Notes: generated by a model from the letters alone, not told the origin. A DNA stretch of 64,000 bases from Rhodococcus rhodnii NBRC 100604 (GCF_001894925.1 NZ_BCXD01000024.1:1-64000); one strand, 5' to 3'. Numbered from the stretch's first letter, positions 7,892 to 16,284 are shown. Made by a program: numbers and translations.

Positions 7892-9094
7892 TCACTCCAG
7901 CAACGACCTCCCCAGATGGTCGCCGCTGTCGACGACGCCGGGCGGGATCGCGTACACCGCGGACCCGATCGGCGTCGTCCACTGGTTCAGCGCGTCGAAC
8001 TCGGCGAGGCGGTTCTGCACCGGCAGATACTGCTCGTGGATGTCGCGCTGATAGGCGGCGAACAGCAACCCCGCATCGGACACCTGTCCCGGCGGCGGTG
8101 CGACGTCGTAGTTGTAGGCGCGCCGCAGGAACCGCTCGCCCTCGTGGCGGAAGTGTGCCCTCGCGACGTGCGAGCCGGGTGGCATCACCGGGATCCCGTA
8201 CCTGTCGGTCGCGTCGAGGTCCGGGCGATCGAACTCGGCGGTCCCCGTGAGCGGTGCGCCGGTGTCGAGCGTCCGACCCGTCGTGCTCTCGCGTGCGGGA
8301 CGGTCGAGTTCGTCCCACGTGTCGAGGTTCATCGCGATGCGCCGCAACACGATCGACGTCCCGCCCGCGAGCCACGGATAGCGGTGTCCGTCGTCCCACA
8401 CCAGCCGGTCGAGGTCCTCGGTGGTGCGAGGATTCTCGGTTCCGTCCTTCTGGCCGAACAGATTCCGAGGAGTCGCCGACTCCGGTTCCGTGCCACGTGC
8501 GCGCAGAAAGCCGTTCTGCACCCACCGGATCGACACCTGGGTCCGCACGTTCTTCACGAGTTCGCGGACAGCGTGCGAGAGCGTGATCGGGTCGTCGGAG
8601 CACACCTGGAGCAGGACGTCGGTCTGGCCCCACGCGTCGTCGAGCCGGTCGATCGCATACGACGGCAGCGGCGCGATCCACGGTGGCCGACGGTCGACGC
8701 GGTCGATCCGGTCGAACAGTGCGGGCCCGAATCCGACGGTGACGGTGAGCCGCGCCGGACGGTGCGCGAGCTCGGGCTCGCTGTCGGTGAGCGACGGCGT
8801 ACCGGACGTCAGACGTGCGGCGTCCTCCGTCCAGACCCGCAGGATCCCGGCGAACCGCTGCCGATCGACGTCCGCGGCGAGATCGAGCCCGACGAACGTG
8901 GCGTGCGCCTGGGCGCGCGTCGCGATGCCGCTCTGATGCACACCGTGGAAGGGTTCGATCTCGGTTCCGTTCTCGCCGTCGGCGGGCCCGGTCGCGGTCG
9001 CGACCGTCGCACCGAGCCCCGCGGCGCCGACGGCACCCACGGCGAGCGCGCCGCCACCGAGCAGCGTACGTCGGCTGAAGGTCCTACCCGCCAT
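7892..9094 (-). CDS. efeB: Tat-exported DyP-type peroxidase (EfeB-like)
   Basis: Haem-containing dye-decolourising peroxidase of the EfeB/deferrochelatase group. The start is set at ATG 9094, which gives a twin-arginine signal (TFSRRTLLGGG followed by a hydrophobic Ala/Gly/Val helix). The DyP hallmark GxxDG appears as GQKDGTENPR, and a candidate proximal haem His lies in GSHVARAHFRH. Length is 400 aa. The start codon lies inside the end of the PCu(A)C chaperone gene (11-nt overlap), so the proteins are translationally linked. No EfeO or EfeU permease is present here; the partners instead point to copper handling at the cell surface. The symbol reflects the family only. Confidence 0.85.
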   Translation of the reverse strand: MAGRTFSRRTLLGGGALAVGAVGAAGLGATVATATGPADGENGTEIEPFHGVHQSGIATRAQAHATFVGLDLAADVDRQRFAGILRVWTEDAARLTSGTPSLTDSEPELAHRPARLTVTVGFGPALFDRIDRVDRRPPWIAPLPSYAIDRLDDAWGQTDVLLQVCSDDPITLSHAVRELVKNVRTQVSIRWVQNGFLRARGTEPESATPRNLFGQKDGTENPRTTEDLDRLVWDDGHRYPWLAGGTSIVLRRIAMNLDTWDELDRPARESTTGRTLDTGAPLTGTAEFDRPDLDATDRYGIPVMPPGSHVARAHFRHEGERFLRRAYNYDVAPPPGQVSDAGLLFAAYQRDIHEQYLPVQNRLAEFDALNQWTTPIGSAVYAIPPGVVDSGDHLGRSLLE

Positions 9095-9617
9095 GTGCTG
9101 CACCCATGACGGGCTCGCCGTCCGCTCCGTAGTTCTCCTGGTTGCCCGCGAAGTCGCGAACCTGGGCATCGGTCGTCGTGGTCGATCCGTCGTCGAACTC
9201 GAGCGTCACGGTGACGGCACCGCCCGCGACGACGGGATCGGTCAACTCCATCAGCATGATGTGGTCGTGTCCGGGGGAGAAGGCGAGCGTGTCGCCGGGG
9301 GCGATGGCGAAGCCGCCGTCCTTCTCGCGCATCGTCATCCCGCCGCTGTCGTTCGACGCCATCTCGTGCAACTCGGTGTGCGCGGACGCAGGGCTCGACG
9401 CTGCGACGACGCGCACGTCGTCCCCGCCGGTGTTCTCGACGCGGGCGAACGCGGCGGTCATCCCCGAATCGGCGGCCTTGACCCATGCATCGGTGACGAC
9501 GACGCGATCGGCGGCCGTCGTGTCCTCGGTATCGGCGGAGTCGGAACCGCACGCCGTGACGGCGAGTGCGATCGCGGCTCCGGCGGCCGTCGTGGCGAAC
9601 AGACGTGTCTTCTTCAT
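9084..9617 (-). CDS. PCu(A)C-type periplasmic copper chaperone, lipoprotein
   Basis: Extracytoplasmic copper(I)-binding protein, 177 aa. A lipobox AVTAC (Cys23) follows a 22-residue signal, and an acidic linker precedes the cupredoxin-like domain. Metal ligands of the PCu(A)C motif are visible: His/Met residues in HTELHEM, Met in GGMTMRE and the HxM pair in GHDHIML. The gene starts at ATG 9617 behind AAGGACA. It is the middle gene of a three-gene minus-strand operon with a membrane protein and a DyP peroxidase. It probably delivers copper to a cuproenzyme or sequesters it. Confidence 0.88.
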   Translation of the reverse strand: MKKTRLFATTAAGAAIALAVTACGSDSADTEDTTAADRVVVTDAWVKAADSGMTAAFARVENTGGDDVRVVAASSPASAHTELHEMASNDSGGMTMREKDGGFAIAPGDTLAFSPGHDHIMLMELTDPVVAGGAVTVTLEFDDGSTTTTDAQVRDFAGNQENYGADGEPVMGAAHGG

Positions 9618-9700
9618 GGTTGTCCTTCGGCTGTGTGCGGCGCGAGTGCGCGCCGCGGCTTGCGCCCTGGCACGACGGTGCCGGGCGGGAGGGGCGGGGG

Positions 9701-10210
9701 TCAGCCGAGGACGGGAGGAGCGCGGGGCGACGAGCCGTGGTGGGCGTACTGCCACCCGGAGAGATCGGGGCCGCTCGCAGGACGGAGGCGTGCCGGGGAG
9801 GCGGGGTGTGCGCCGTCGAACGGTGACGGCACGACGCGGGCGAGAGCGGACGCCGCGATCCCTGCGGCGCGTGTCCCACCCACGATGAGCGCGGCGGCGA
9901 CGAGAGCGGCGGCGAGGTGCCCGGCGAGCATGGGCGCTGCCGTCGCCCCGTGTGCGGGATGATCGAGGGTGAGGGCGGCGTGGCCCACTGCCTGCCCGGC
10001 GAGCAGCGCGGCCGTGACGACGGCGTATTCGCGGCGCGGCGCGCCGTGGGCTGCGACGAGCCAGCCGACACCGGCCGAGCCGAGCAGCAACAGCACGAGG
10101 GCGGTCTCGGAGGGAGTGTGGCCACCGCCCGCGGCGTGGCCGGCGATGCTCGTCGCGCCCGACACGAGACCGACGGATCCGCCGCGCATGCGTGCCGCGA
10201 CGGAGTTCAT
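9701..10210 (-). CDS. Integral membrane protein, first gene of the copper-type operon
   Basis: A 169-aa protein with about three to four hydrophobic spans (for example SETALVLLLLGSAGVGWLVA and a Gly/Ala-rich span near residue 100). His residues punctuate the segments (HAAGGGH, GHAALTLDHPAHG), which could bind metal. The C-terminal tail is Pro/Ser-rich and polar. No named family is recognised with certainty. It starts 21 nt below a BlaI/CopY-like palindrome and is followed after 83 nt by the PCu(A)C gene, so a role in copper uptake or sensing is inferred from context alone. Confidence 0.65.
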   Translation of the reverse strand: MNSVAARMRGGSVGLVSGATSIAGHAAGGGHTPSETALVLLLLGSAGVGWLVAAHGAPRREYAVVTAALLAGQAVGHAALTLDHPAHGATAAPMLAGHLAAALVAAALIVGGTRAAGIAASALARVVPSPFDGAHPASPARLRPASGPDLSGWQYAHHGSSPRAPPVLG

Positions 10211-10230
10211 GCTGCAACGATACCAGCGTG

Positions 10231-10247
10231 TACTACCCGCAGTAGTA
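10231..10247. promoter_or_regulatory. Putative BlaI/CopY-family operator
   Basis: TACTAC (10231-10236) and GTAGTA (10242-10247) form a perfect inverted repeat with a 5-nt spacer, 21 nt before the start of the copper-type operon. Mycobacterial BlaI operators have TACTAC...GTAGTA arms, and CopY sites carry TACA/TGTA. No such repressor gene lies in the window, so the assignment is inferred. Confidence 0.45.
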
Positions 10248-10443
10248 TGCAGCTGTGGCGCACCGGCAGTGCGGAATTGGACGCCGATGCGTGCGCCGCC
10301 GCACCGCCTTCCCGAGGCCGGTGAACCAGGGAGGCGATGCGGCGTCGTCGAGCAGGGACGACTGCAGGCCGGATGTCGTGCTCCGACCGTTCGTCGTCAA
10401 TCGAACTTATGTCCGTCTCGTGGTGGAGAGCCGAGCGAGGGAA

Positions 10444-11340
10444 TCAGCGCAGCGGTGAGAAGTCGCGGCTGCCGAGATAGGTCGGCCGCGGCGACGGCGC
10501 GGAGAACGGTTCCACGAGCGTGTTCTCGACGCTGTTGAACACGATGAACAGGTTCGACCGTGGGAACGGCGTGATGTTCCCGTTCGACCCGTGAATCGCG
10601 TTCGAGTCGAACAGAAATGCAGAGCCCGAGGACCCCGTCATCATGTCGATGCCGTACTTGTTCGCCATCGACGTGAGCGTCGCCTGATCGGGCGATCCGG
10701 TGGGAGGTGTTCCGGTGACGAGAGATTCGCGGTAGTAGTTCTCCGGCGTCTCACCGGCACACGAGACCCATTCCCGATGCGATCCGGGCATGATCATGAG
10801 TCCGCCGTTGTAGCCGTAGTTCTCGGTCAGTGCGATCGAGATGCTCGCAGCGCGCGGCGCGGGCATGCCGTCCTCGGCGTGCCACGTCTCGAAGTCGCTG
10901 TGCCAGTAGAACGGACCGCCCGTGAAGCCCGGCTTGTAGTTGAGTCGCGACTGATGGATGTAGACGTCGGACCCGAGGATCTGACGCGCCATGTCGGCGA
11001 TCTCGGGACGCCGAACGATCTCGTCGACGACGGGGCTGAGCAGGTGAACATCGAAAACCGAACGTACGTCGCCGGTTCCGTGCTCACGGACGACGCACTC
11101 GTCGTCCCGGAGATCCTCGTCCGCCGCGAGGCGTGACATCTCGTCGACGAGATGGAACACGTCCGCTGTGGGGACCAGGGATTCGGTGCGGTGATACCCG
11201 CGGCGGTCGTACTCCGCCACCTCGCTCTGCGACAACGGGCCGGATGTGGCGTCCCCCCAGACCGCCGGGTCGCGTCGAGTCGTGCTGGAGCAGACGGTTC
11301 GGCCGCGGGTCGGGTAGTTGTCGGCGATTGCCGTGCGCAT
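10444..11340 (-). CDS. ectD: Ectoine 5-hydroxylase (Fe(II)/2-oxoglutarate dioxygenase)
   Basis: Converts ectoine to 5-hydroxyectoine using Fe(II), O2 and 2-oxoglutarate in the cytoplasm, for osmotic and heat protection. The 298-aa protein contains the EctD signature around YWHSDFETWHAEDGMP, with the His and Asp iron ligands, preceded by HQSRLNYKPG. The third iron His is in NAIHGSNGN. EctD length is normally about 300 aa. The ATG at 11340 has an AAAGGG site. No ectA, ectB or ectC gene is in the window, so its substrate must be made elsewhere in the genome or imported. Confidence 0.9.
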   Translation of the reverse strand: MRTAIADNYPTRGRTVCSSTTRRDPAVWGDATSGPLSQSEVAEYDRRGYHRTESLVPTADVFHLVDEMSRLAADEDLRDDECVVREHGTGDVRSVFDVHLLSPVVDEIVRRPEIADMARQILGSDVYIHQSRLNYKPGFTGGPFYWHSDFETWHAEDGMPAPRAASISIALTENYGYNGGLMIMPGSHREWVSCAGETPENYYRESLVTGTPPTGSPDQATLTSMANKYGIDMMTGSSGSAFLFDSNAIHGSNGNITPFPRSNLFIVFNSVENTLVEPFSAPSPRPTYLGSRDFSPLR

Positions 11341-11513
11341 GTCTCGTACTTCACCCTTTCTGGATCGGCAACTTGAGTTCCGTCAGAACGACGTTCCCAC
11401 TGGTCGTCGCCGAATGCAACCAGCTGTTCGGCGCCGGCGTCCCCGGATTCGGTGCGTGATCGGACCGTGCCGGGCGGCCCCGCCACACGTATCCCGAGGG
11501 TATGGATTCGCCG

Positions 11514-12290
11514 TCAGTGGCCGACCGCGTCGAAGGACTCGGGCAGCAACTGTCCGCCGTCGACGACCAGTGACTGACCTGTGACATATCGCGCCTCGTC
11601 GCTCGCGAGGAATGCGACCGCGTGGCCGATGTCGTCGGGAGTTCCGAGGGTGCCCGCGGGAATCGCGGCCGTCATGCTCGCGAGATACTCGTCGCCCATG
11701 TCCGCGAGGCCTTCCGTGAGAACGTTTCCGGGAAGCACGGCGTTGACGGTGATTCCACGCGGCGCGAGTTCGATCGCGGCGGTACGCATGAAGCCGAGCT
11801 GCGCCGCCTTCGACGCTCCGTAGTGCGACCACCGAGGAAATCCGGTGTACGGACCCGTGATCGACGAGGTGATGACGATGCGGCCCGCACCCGACGCCGT
11901 CAACGCGTCGAGGCACGCCTGCACCGCGAACACCGTCCCCTTGACGTTGACGTCGAGTACCGTCGTCAGTTCGTCCTCGGTCATGTCGGCCAGATCGGCC
12001 TCCGGGAAGATGCCGGCGTTCGCACACAGCACGTCGATCCCGCCGAAGGTCGCGGCGACGTCGCGCGCCGCGTCTCTCGTCCACTCGGCGGACGTGACGT
12101 CCGCGACCACGCCGTGGATCCGCCCGGGGCCGAGCCGTGCGAGTGCCGTCGTCGCGTCGTCGAGGCCGGTCTTGCTACGAGCGGCGATCGCGACGTCGGC
12201 GCCGCCGCGCGCGAACACCGAGGCGATGCCGAGCCCGATGCCACGGCTGCCGCCGGTCACGAGCACCTTCTTGCCGGACATGTCGAACAT
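11514..12290 (-). CDS. Short-chain dehydrogenase/reductase (FabG-like)
   Basis: NAD(P)-dependent oxidoreductase of the classical SDR family, 258 aa. The Rossmann motif TGGSRGIGLGIA is at the N-terminus, then CANAG, the catalytic Ser in ITSSITG, the YGASK pair (YxxxK) and the C-terminal YVTGQSLVVDGGQ. ATG 12290 is chosen because AAAGGAC lies just upstream; the longer frame adds a poorly conserved Arg-rich leader. It is flanked by ectD and an AraC regulator in the same direction, but spacing of over 100 nt on each side leaves the operon open. Substrate unknown; possible roles range from 3-oxoacyl reduction to alcohol oxidation. Confidence 0.87.
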   Translation of the reverse strand: MFDMSGKKVLVTGGSRGIGLGIASVFARGGADVAIAARSKTGLDDATTALARLGPGRIHGVVADVTSAEWTRDAARDVAATFGGIDVLCANAGIFPEADLADMTEDELTTVLDVNVKGTVFAVQACLDALTASGAGRIVITSSITGPYTGFPRWSHYGASKAAQLGFMRTAAIELAPRGITVNAVLPGNVLTEGLADMGDEYLASMTAAIPAGTLGTPDDIGHAVAFLASDEARYVTGQSLVVDGGQLLPESFDAVGH

Positions 12291-12416
12291 GGCGCGTCCT
12301 TTCGTGCGGGAGAACCGATTCGTATGCCACGGATCGGATCTGCGCACGTCGGAGCGGGTTTGTTTACGCGGGCGACTCGGCCCGGCCCGCGCCGAAACAG
12401 TCCGGTAATCGAGAGG

Positions 12417-13424
12417 TCAGTCGCGGAAATGACGGGGCGTGTTTCCGGTCCAGCGTTTGAACGCACGACGGAAGGCGCTCGGTTCGGAGAAGCCGAGCCT
12501 GCGAGAGAGATCGTCGACGGACTCGCCGCGCTGCAGTCCAGCGACGGCGGCGTCTCGCAGGACCTCCTCGCGCAACCTCCCGAGCGAGGTTCCCTCGCCG
12601 CGGAGCAGGCGCCGCAGATGGGGCACGCTGATCGAGAGCATCTCGGCGATCTCCTCCGCGCCCGCGGTGCGGCCCTTCATCCCGAGTTCGAGAACGCGGC
12701 GCACCTGCACCGTCGCGCTCGAGTCGTAGTCGCGCTCGGTCAGCAACCGGTGCGGTGACCGTCGCAGATACTCCTCGAGGCTCCCCTCCGTCTGGACGAC
12801 GGGCGCGGTGAGCACCGAGTTGTCCAGTTCCAGAGCGGGTTCGGCGGCATCGAAGGTGACGGGACGCCCGAAGATGTGGTCGTAGTCGGCGGCGAGTTCG
12901 GGAACGGGCTGCGGGTAGGGGAGTTCGACCGACCGCAGGCGTACCCGGCGGCCGATCAGCCACGCCGCGAAACGGTGCAGCAGAATGAGACTGAAGTCGC
13001 TGAGGACGCGATACTCGTCGTAGGCACCGTGCCGGTGCGCCGAGACGACGACCGACAGCCGCGTGGTGTCGACCCCGCGGTCGATCCGCAGTGACGGGAG
13101 CGCCGGAAACACCTGCAGGACTTCGGACATGCGCTCGAAAGCCCCGTCGAGATCGTCGCTGTGGATCAGCGTGAGGCACAGCACGCGGAACGTTCCGCGG
13201 GGCACGCGTCCGGGTCCGAGTCCGAAGAGTTCGTCGCCCGTGAGCGCCCACGTCGCCTGGACGAAGGACGTGACCTGGCCGGGGCTGAGCCGGTTCATCG
13301 GATCCGCGAGGGCCGCGTCGTCGAGACCCGCGGCACCGAGTGCAGGGCTCAGATCGACACCGCGCCGGGCCGCGAGATGGAGTGCGCGGCCGACGAAGTC
13401 GGCGGGAATGATCCGATCGCTCAA
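12417..13424 (-). CDS. AraC-family transcriptional regulator
   Basis: Predicted DNA-binding regulator, 335 aa, of the group with an N-terminal arabinose-binding-type ligand domain (about residues 20-200) and a C-terminal AraC double helix-turn-helix (about 235-335). The second helix-turn-helix reads SVDDLSRRLGFSEPSAFRRAFKRWTGNTP, seen here as LGFSEPSAFRRAFKRWTG. The start is set at TTG 13424, whose TTGA overlaps the stop of the aminotransferase, because the longer reading is Arg-rich shadow sequence. It is therefore probably co-translated with the aminotransferase and may control it or the SDR downstream. The effector is unknown. Confidence 0.85.
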   Translation of the reverse strand: MSDRIIPADFVGRALHLAARRGVDLSPALGAAGLDDAALADPMNRLSPGQVTSFVQATWALTGDELFGLGPGRVPRGTFRVLCLTLIHSDDLDGAFERMSEVLQVFPALPSLRIDRGVDTTRLSVVVSAHRHGAYDEYRVLSDFSLILLHRFAAWLIGRRVRLRSVELPYPQPVPELAADYDHIFGRPVTFDAAEPALELDNSVLTAPVVQTEGSLEEYLRRSPHRLLTERDYDSSATVQVRRVLELGMKGRTAGAEEIAEMLSISVPHLRRLLRGEGTSLGRLREEVLRDAAVAGLQRGESVDDLSRRLGFSEPSAFRRAFKRWTGNTPRHFRD

Positions 13425-14599
13425 CGGCCGCCGCCCGCCGCGACCAGGCGATGCGCCGCCTCCGCGAGAACGTCGTCGTGTTTGCAGAAGGCGAACCGGA
13501 CGAGATGCGACCAGTCGACGGGGTGGTCGGTGAACACGCTCACCGGGACGGCGACCACTCCCGCGCGCTTCGGGAGCTCGCGGCAGAACTCGATGCCGTC
13601 GCTCGCGCCGAGCGGCCGGATGTCGGCGCACAGGAAGTACGTTCCGCCGCCCGAGTGCACACGAAATCCCGCTTCGGTCAGTGCATCCCGCAGGAAATCG
13701 CGTTTACGCTCGAGGTCGTCGCGCAGTCCGGCGATCCACGGCTGCTCGGTGCGCAGCGCGTGGGCGACGGCGGGCTGGAAGGGGGCGCCGGCCGTGAACG
13801 ACATGAACTGCTTCGCGGCGCGCACACCGGCGAGCAGATCTGCCGGCCCGCAAGCCCATCCGGTCTTCCAGCCCGTCACGTTGAAGGTCTTGCCGGCGCT
13901 CGACACCGTGACGGTCCGCTCGGCCATTCCCGGAAGTGTCGCGATCGGGGTGTGCGCGCGGCCGTCGAACACGAGGTGCTCGTACACCTCGTCGCTCACG
14001 ACGATCACGTCGTGCCGCACCGCGATTTCCGCGATCGCGGCGAGCTCGGCCGCGGAGTACACCGCCCCCGTCGGGTTGTGCGGGGTGTTGACGACGAGCA
14101 TGCGGGTCTCGTCCGTGACGGCCTCGCGCAGCGCCGCGACGTCGAGCGCGAACCCGTCGTCGGTCGGAATCATCGGTACGGTGCGTCGCCGCGCGCCCGC
14201 CATCGCGACGGCGGCGGCGTACGAGTCGTAGTACGGCTCGACGAGGACGACCTCGTCGCCCGGATCGAGAAGGCCCAGGACGGCGGCGCTGATCGCTTCG
14301 GTCACGCCCACCGTCACGAGCACCTCGGTGTCGGGGTCGTACCGGATCCCGAAGCGGGCGGCGCGGTCCTCGGCGATCGCGGCGCGCAGCTCCGGTGCGC
14401 CGGGGCCCGGCGGGTACTGGTTCACGCCCGCCCGGATCGCGGCGCACGCGGCGTCGAGCAGCGACTGCGGACCGTCGGAGTCGGGGAAGCCCTGCCCGAG
14501 GTTGATCGCACCGGTTTCGGTCGCCAGCGCCGTCATCTCGGCGAAGATGGTGGAGGTGAACGGACGCAGGCGCGCGGCGGTGCGGACCGGATCGGACAT
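13421..14599 (-). CDS. PLP-dependent aminotransferase (DapC/YbdL-like)
   Basis: Fold-type I class I/II aminotransferase, 392 aa. Landmarks are INLGQGFPDSDGP near the N-terminus, NTPHNPTGAVY, the VSDEVYEHLVF segment and the PLP lysine in SSAGKTFNVTGWKTGW. In M. tuberculosis the similarly placed gene (Rv0858c) is annotated dapC, N-succinyldiaminopimelate aminotransferase of lysine biosynthesis. Kynurenine or methionine aminotransferase activity is equally plausible from motifs. It is translationally coupled to the AraC regulator downstream (TTGA overlap), and its start lies 41 nt from the ECF41-type promoter that fires the other way. Confidence 0.85.
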   Translation of the reverse strand: MSDPVRTAARLRPFTSTIFAEMTALATETGAINLGQGFPDSDGPQSLLDAACAAIRAGVNQYPPGPGAPELRAAIAEDRAARFGIRYDPDTEVLVTVGVTEAISAAVLGLLDPGDEVVLVEPYYDSYAAAVAMAGARRRTVPMIPTDDGFALDVAALREAVTDETRMLVVNTPHNPTGAVYSAAELAAIAEIAVRHDVIVVSDEVYEHLVFDGRAHTPIATLPGMAERTVTVSSAGKTFNVTGWKTGWACGPADLLAGVRAAKQFMSFTAGAPFQPAVAHALRTEQPWIAGLRDDLERKRDFLRDALTEAGFRVHSGGGTYFLCADIRPLGASDGIEFCRELPKRAGVVAVPVSVFTDHPVDWSHLVRFAFCKHDDVLAEAAHRLVAAGGGR

Positions 14600-14639
14600 G
14601 ACCTGCAGGGTAGTCGGTGCCGTGGCCCGGGCACCGGAG

Positions 14640-14666
14640 TGTCACATTCGGCGCCCCCGTCTCGTC
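14640..14666 (+). promoter_or_regulatory. ECF41-type promoter
   Basis: TGTCACA (14640-14646), a 16-nt spacer and CGTC (14663-14666) match the promoter known for ECF41 sigma factors. It faces the CMD-family gene beginning at 14740, and an ECF41 sigma gene lies immediately beyond it. Transcription would begin near 14672. Confidence 0.7.
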
Positions 14667-14674
14667 CTGGAAGG

Positions 14675-14719
14675 GAACGCCACCGGAGAGAACGCCCCCG
14701 AAGCGAACGCCACCGGTCC
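14675..14719. repeat. Three tandem 15-bp repeats in the 5' leader of the CMD gene
   Basis: Units begin at 14675, 14690 and 14705 with GAACGCCACCGG, GAACGCCCCCG and GAACGCCACCGG respectively, each spaced exactly 15 nt. They lie between the ECF41-type promoter and the GGGAGGAG ribosome site. Function unknown. Confidence 0.6.
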
Positions 14720-14739
14720 CCACCCGGGAGGAGCACACC

Positions 14740-15318
14740 ATGACACCCCGAATCCCCGCCCTCGCACCCGCGGAGGCAGGTCCCGTCGGCCGACTGCTCT
14801 ATCGCGTCGCGCGGCGACGGTACGGCGAGGTGCCCGAGCCGTTCTCGGTGCTCGCCCGGCATCGCCGACTTCTGGTGGCGGCGGGAGTCGCCGAATTCGC
14901 GGCGGAGAAGGCGTCCACCGTCCTGCCCGGCGCGGTGCGCGAACTCGCCGTGTACCGGGTCGCGTGGACCCTCGGCTGCTCGTGGTGCGTCGACTTCGGC
15001 ACCATGCTGCAGCGACTCGATCGGCTCGACGTCGGGCGCCTCGAACACATCGCCGACTACGCGACGTCGCCCCTCTACAGCGACGACGAGCGCGCCGCGA
15101 TCGCGTACGCCGACGCGATGACCGCGACACCGACCACCGTCACGGACGACCAGGTCGAGGACCTCCGGCGCAGGTTCGGTGACGCGGGAACGCTCGAGCT
15201 CACCCATCAGATCGGTCTCGAGAACCAGCGGGCCCGGCAGAACACCGCCCTCGGTATCACCGATCAGGGCTTCTCGACCGACTCCTGCCGGGTGCCGTGG
15301 GTGAACGCCGAGTCCTGA
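14740..15318 (+). CDS. Carboxymuconolactone decarboxylase (CMD/AhpD-like) family protein
   Basis: A 192-aa helical protein with the AhpD-like redox motif in CSWCVDFG (CxxC plus downstream Asp) in a YRVAWTLGCSWC helix. Proteins of this family act as peroxidase-linked thiol reductases or decarboxylases. A start at ATG 14740 follows GGGAGGAGC. The gene lies below a TGTCACA-N16-CGTC promoter and next to an ECF41 sigma factor, the standard partnership in which the sigma factor drives this gene. The 3' end overlaps the convergent sigma gene by 55 nt. Its precise substrate is not known; oxidative-stress or small-molecule modification roles are inferred. Confidence 0.85.
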   Translation: MTPRIPALAPAEAGPVGRLLYRVARRRYGEVPEPFSVLARHRRLLVAAGVAEFAAEKASTVLPGAVRELAVYRVAWTLGCSWCVDFGTMLQRLDRLDVGRLEHIADYATSPLYSDDERAAIAYADAMTATPTTVTDDQVEDLRRRFGDAGTLELTHQIGLENQRARQNTALGITDQGFSTDSCRVPWVNAES

Positions 15319-16211
15319 CCGAGCCGCACGCCGCGGTGCTTCGCCCGATTGGCGACGTCGTAGACGGCCCGTACCCGGCCGTCGGCCACCGAGAACGCGG
15401 TCACGCGCGGCGGCATCGCGGGACCGGCGACGAAGCCGAGCCCGCCGTTGACGGCGACCGGTTCGAGCGACGCGATCGCGGCCCCGCCGTAGCGGTGCGC
15501 GAGACCGAGGAGGAACCGCGCGACGTGATCGGGGCCGCGCAGCGCGGTGGGCGTCGTGCCGTCCGCGTCGCCCACGAACTCCACGTCGGCGTGCAGCGCG
15601 GCGACCACGTCGTTCAGATCGCCGCCGCGGATCGCGGTGTGGAGGCGTTCGATCACCGCGTCGTGCTCGGGCGGGGAGATCGGTTCGGGGAGGGCGGCGA
15701 CGGCACGTCGCGCACGGGACGCGTGCTGCCGGGCGGCGGCCGGCGTCGCGTCGAGGATCTCGGCGATTCGCGCGAAGGGAACGTCGAACACGTCGTGCAG
15801 GACGAGGGCGGTCCGTTGCGCCGGTGGCAGTGTGTCGAGGACGACCATGAGCGCGAGTCGTACGTCGCCCGCGGCGATCACGGCGTCGAGGGGATCGGGT
15901 TCGGCGGACGCCAGCGGCCGGACGATCGGCTCCGGCAGCCACTGCCCGACGTACCGCTCTCGTCGCACTGCGGCCGAACGCAGCCGATCCAGGCACACGC
16001 GGGTGGTGACGGTGGTGAGCCAGGCGTCCGGATCGTCGATCGTTGCGAGATCGGCACCCGCGAGCCGGAGCCACGAATCCTGCACGGCGTCCTCGGCGTC
16101 GGCGACGCTGCCGGTCAGCCGATAGGCGAGCGACAGCAGGCGTGGACGCCGAGCCTCGAACACCTCGGCTGCGTCGCGCTGCGGCACCGGATCGGCGGGA
16201 CCTTCGGTCAC
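15264..16211 (-). CDS. sigJ: ECF41-family RNA polymerase sigma factor (SigJ-like)
   Basis: Extracytoplasmic-function sigma factor with region 2 (RLLSLAYRLTGSVADAEDAVQDSW region, about residues 25-50), region 4 (LPPAQRTALVLHDVFDVPFARIAEIL part) and a C-terminal SnoaL-like domain (about 190-300). This domain marks ECF41 and replaces an anti-sigma factor by acting in cis. The linker motif WLPEP is present; the C-terminal NPDKL-type motif is only loosely kept (VANRAKH). A GTG start at 16211 is favoured because an upstream ATG at 16286 overlaps the start of the divergent gene. About 315 aa. It probably transcribes the neighbouring CMD gene. The signal is unknown. Confidence 0.88.
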   Translation of the reverse strand: MTEGPADPVPQRDAAEVFEARRPRLLSLAYRLTGSVADAEDAVQDSWLRLAGADLATIDDPDAWLTTVTTRVCLDRLRSAAVRRERYVGQWLPEPIVRPLASAEPDPLDAVIAAGDVRLALMVVLDTLPPAQRTALVLHDVFDVPFARIAEILDATPAAARQHASRARRAVAALPEPISPPEHDAVIERLHTAIRGGDLNDVVAALHADVEFVGDADGTTPTALRGPDHVARFLLGLAHRYGGAAIASLEPVAVNGGLGFVAGPAMPPRVTAFSVADGRVRAVYDVANRAKHRGVRLGQDSAFTHGTRQESVEKP

Positions 16212-16284
16212 GTTCTCGACGATAAGCGCGCGAGGTGTCCGCGTGCACGCCGATCGGTGACGCGCTCGATTACGCTTCGGAACC

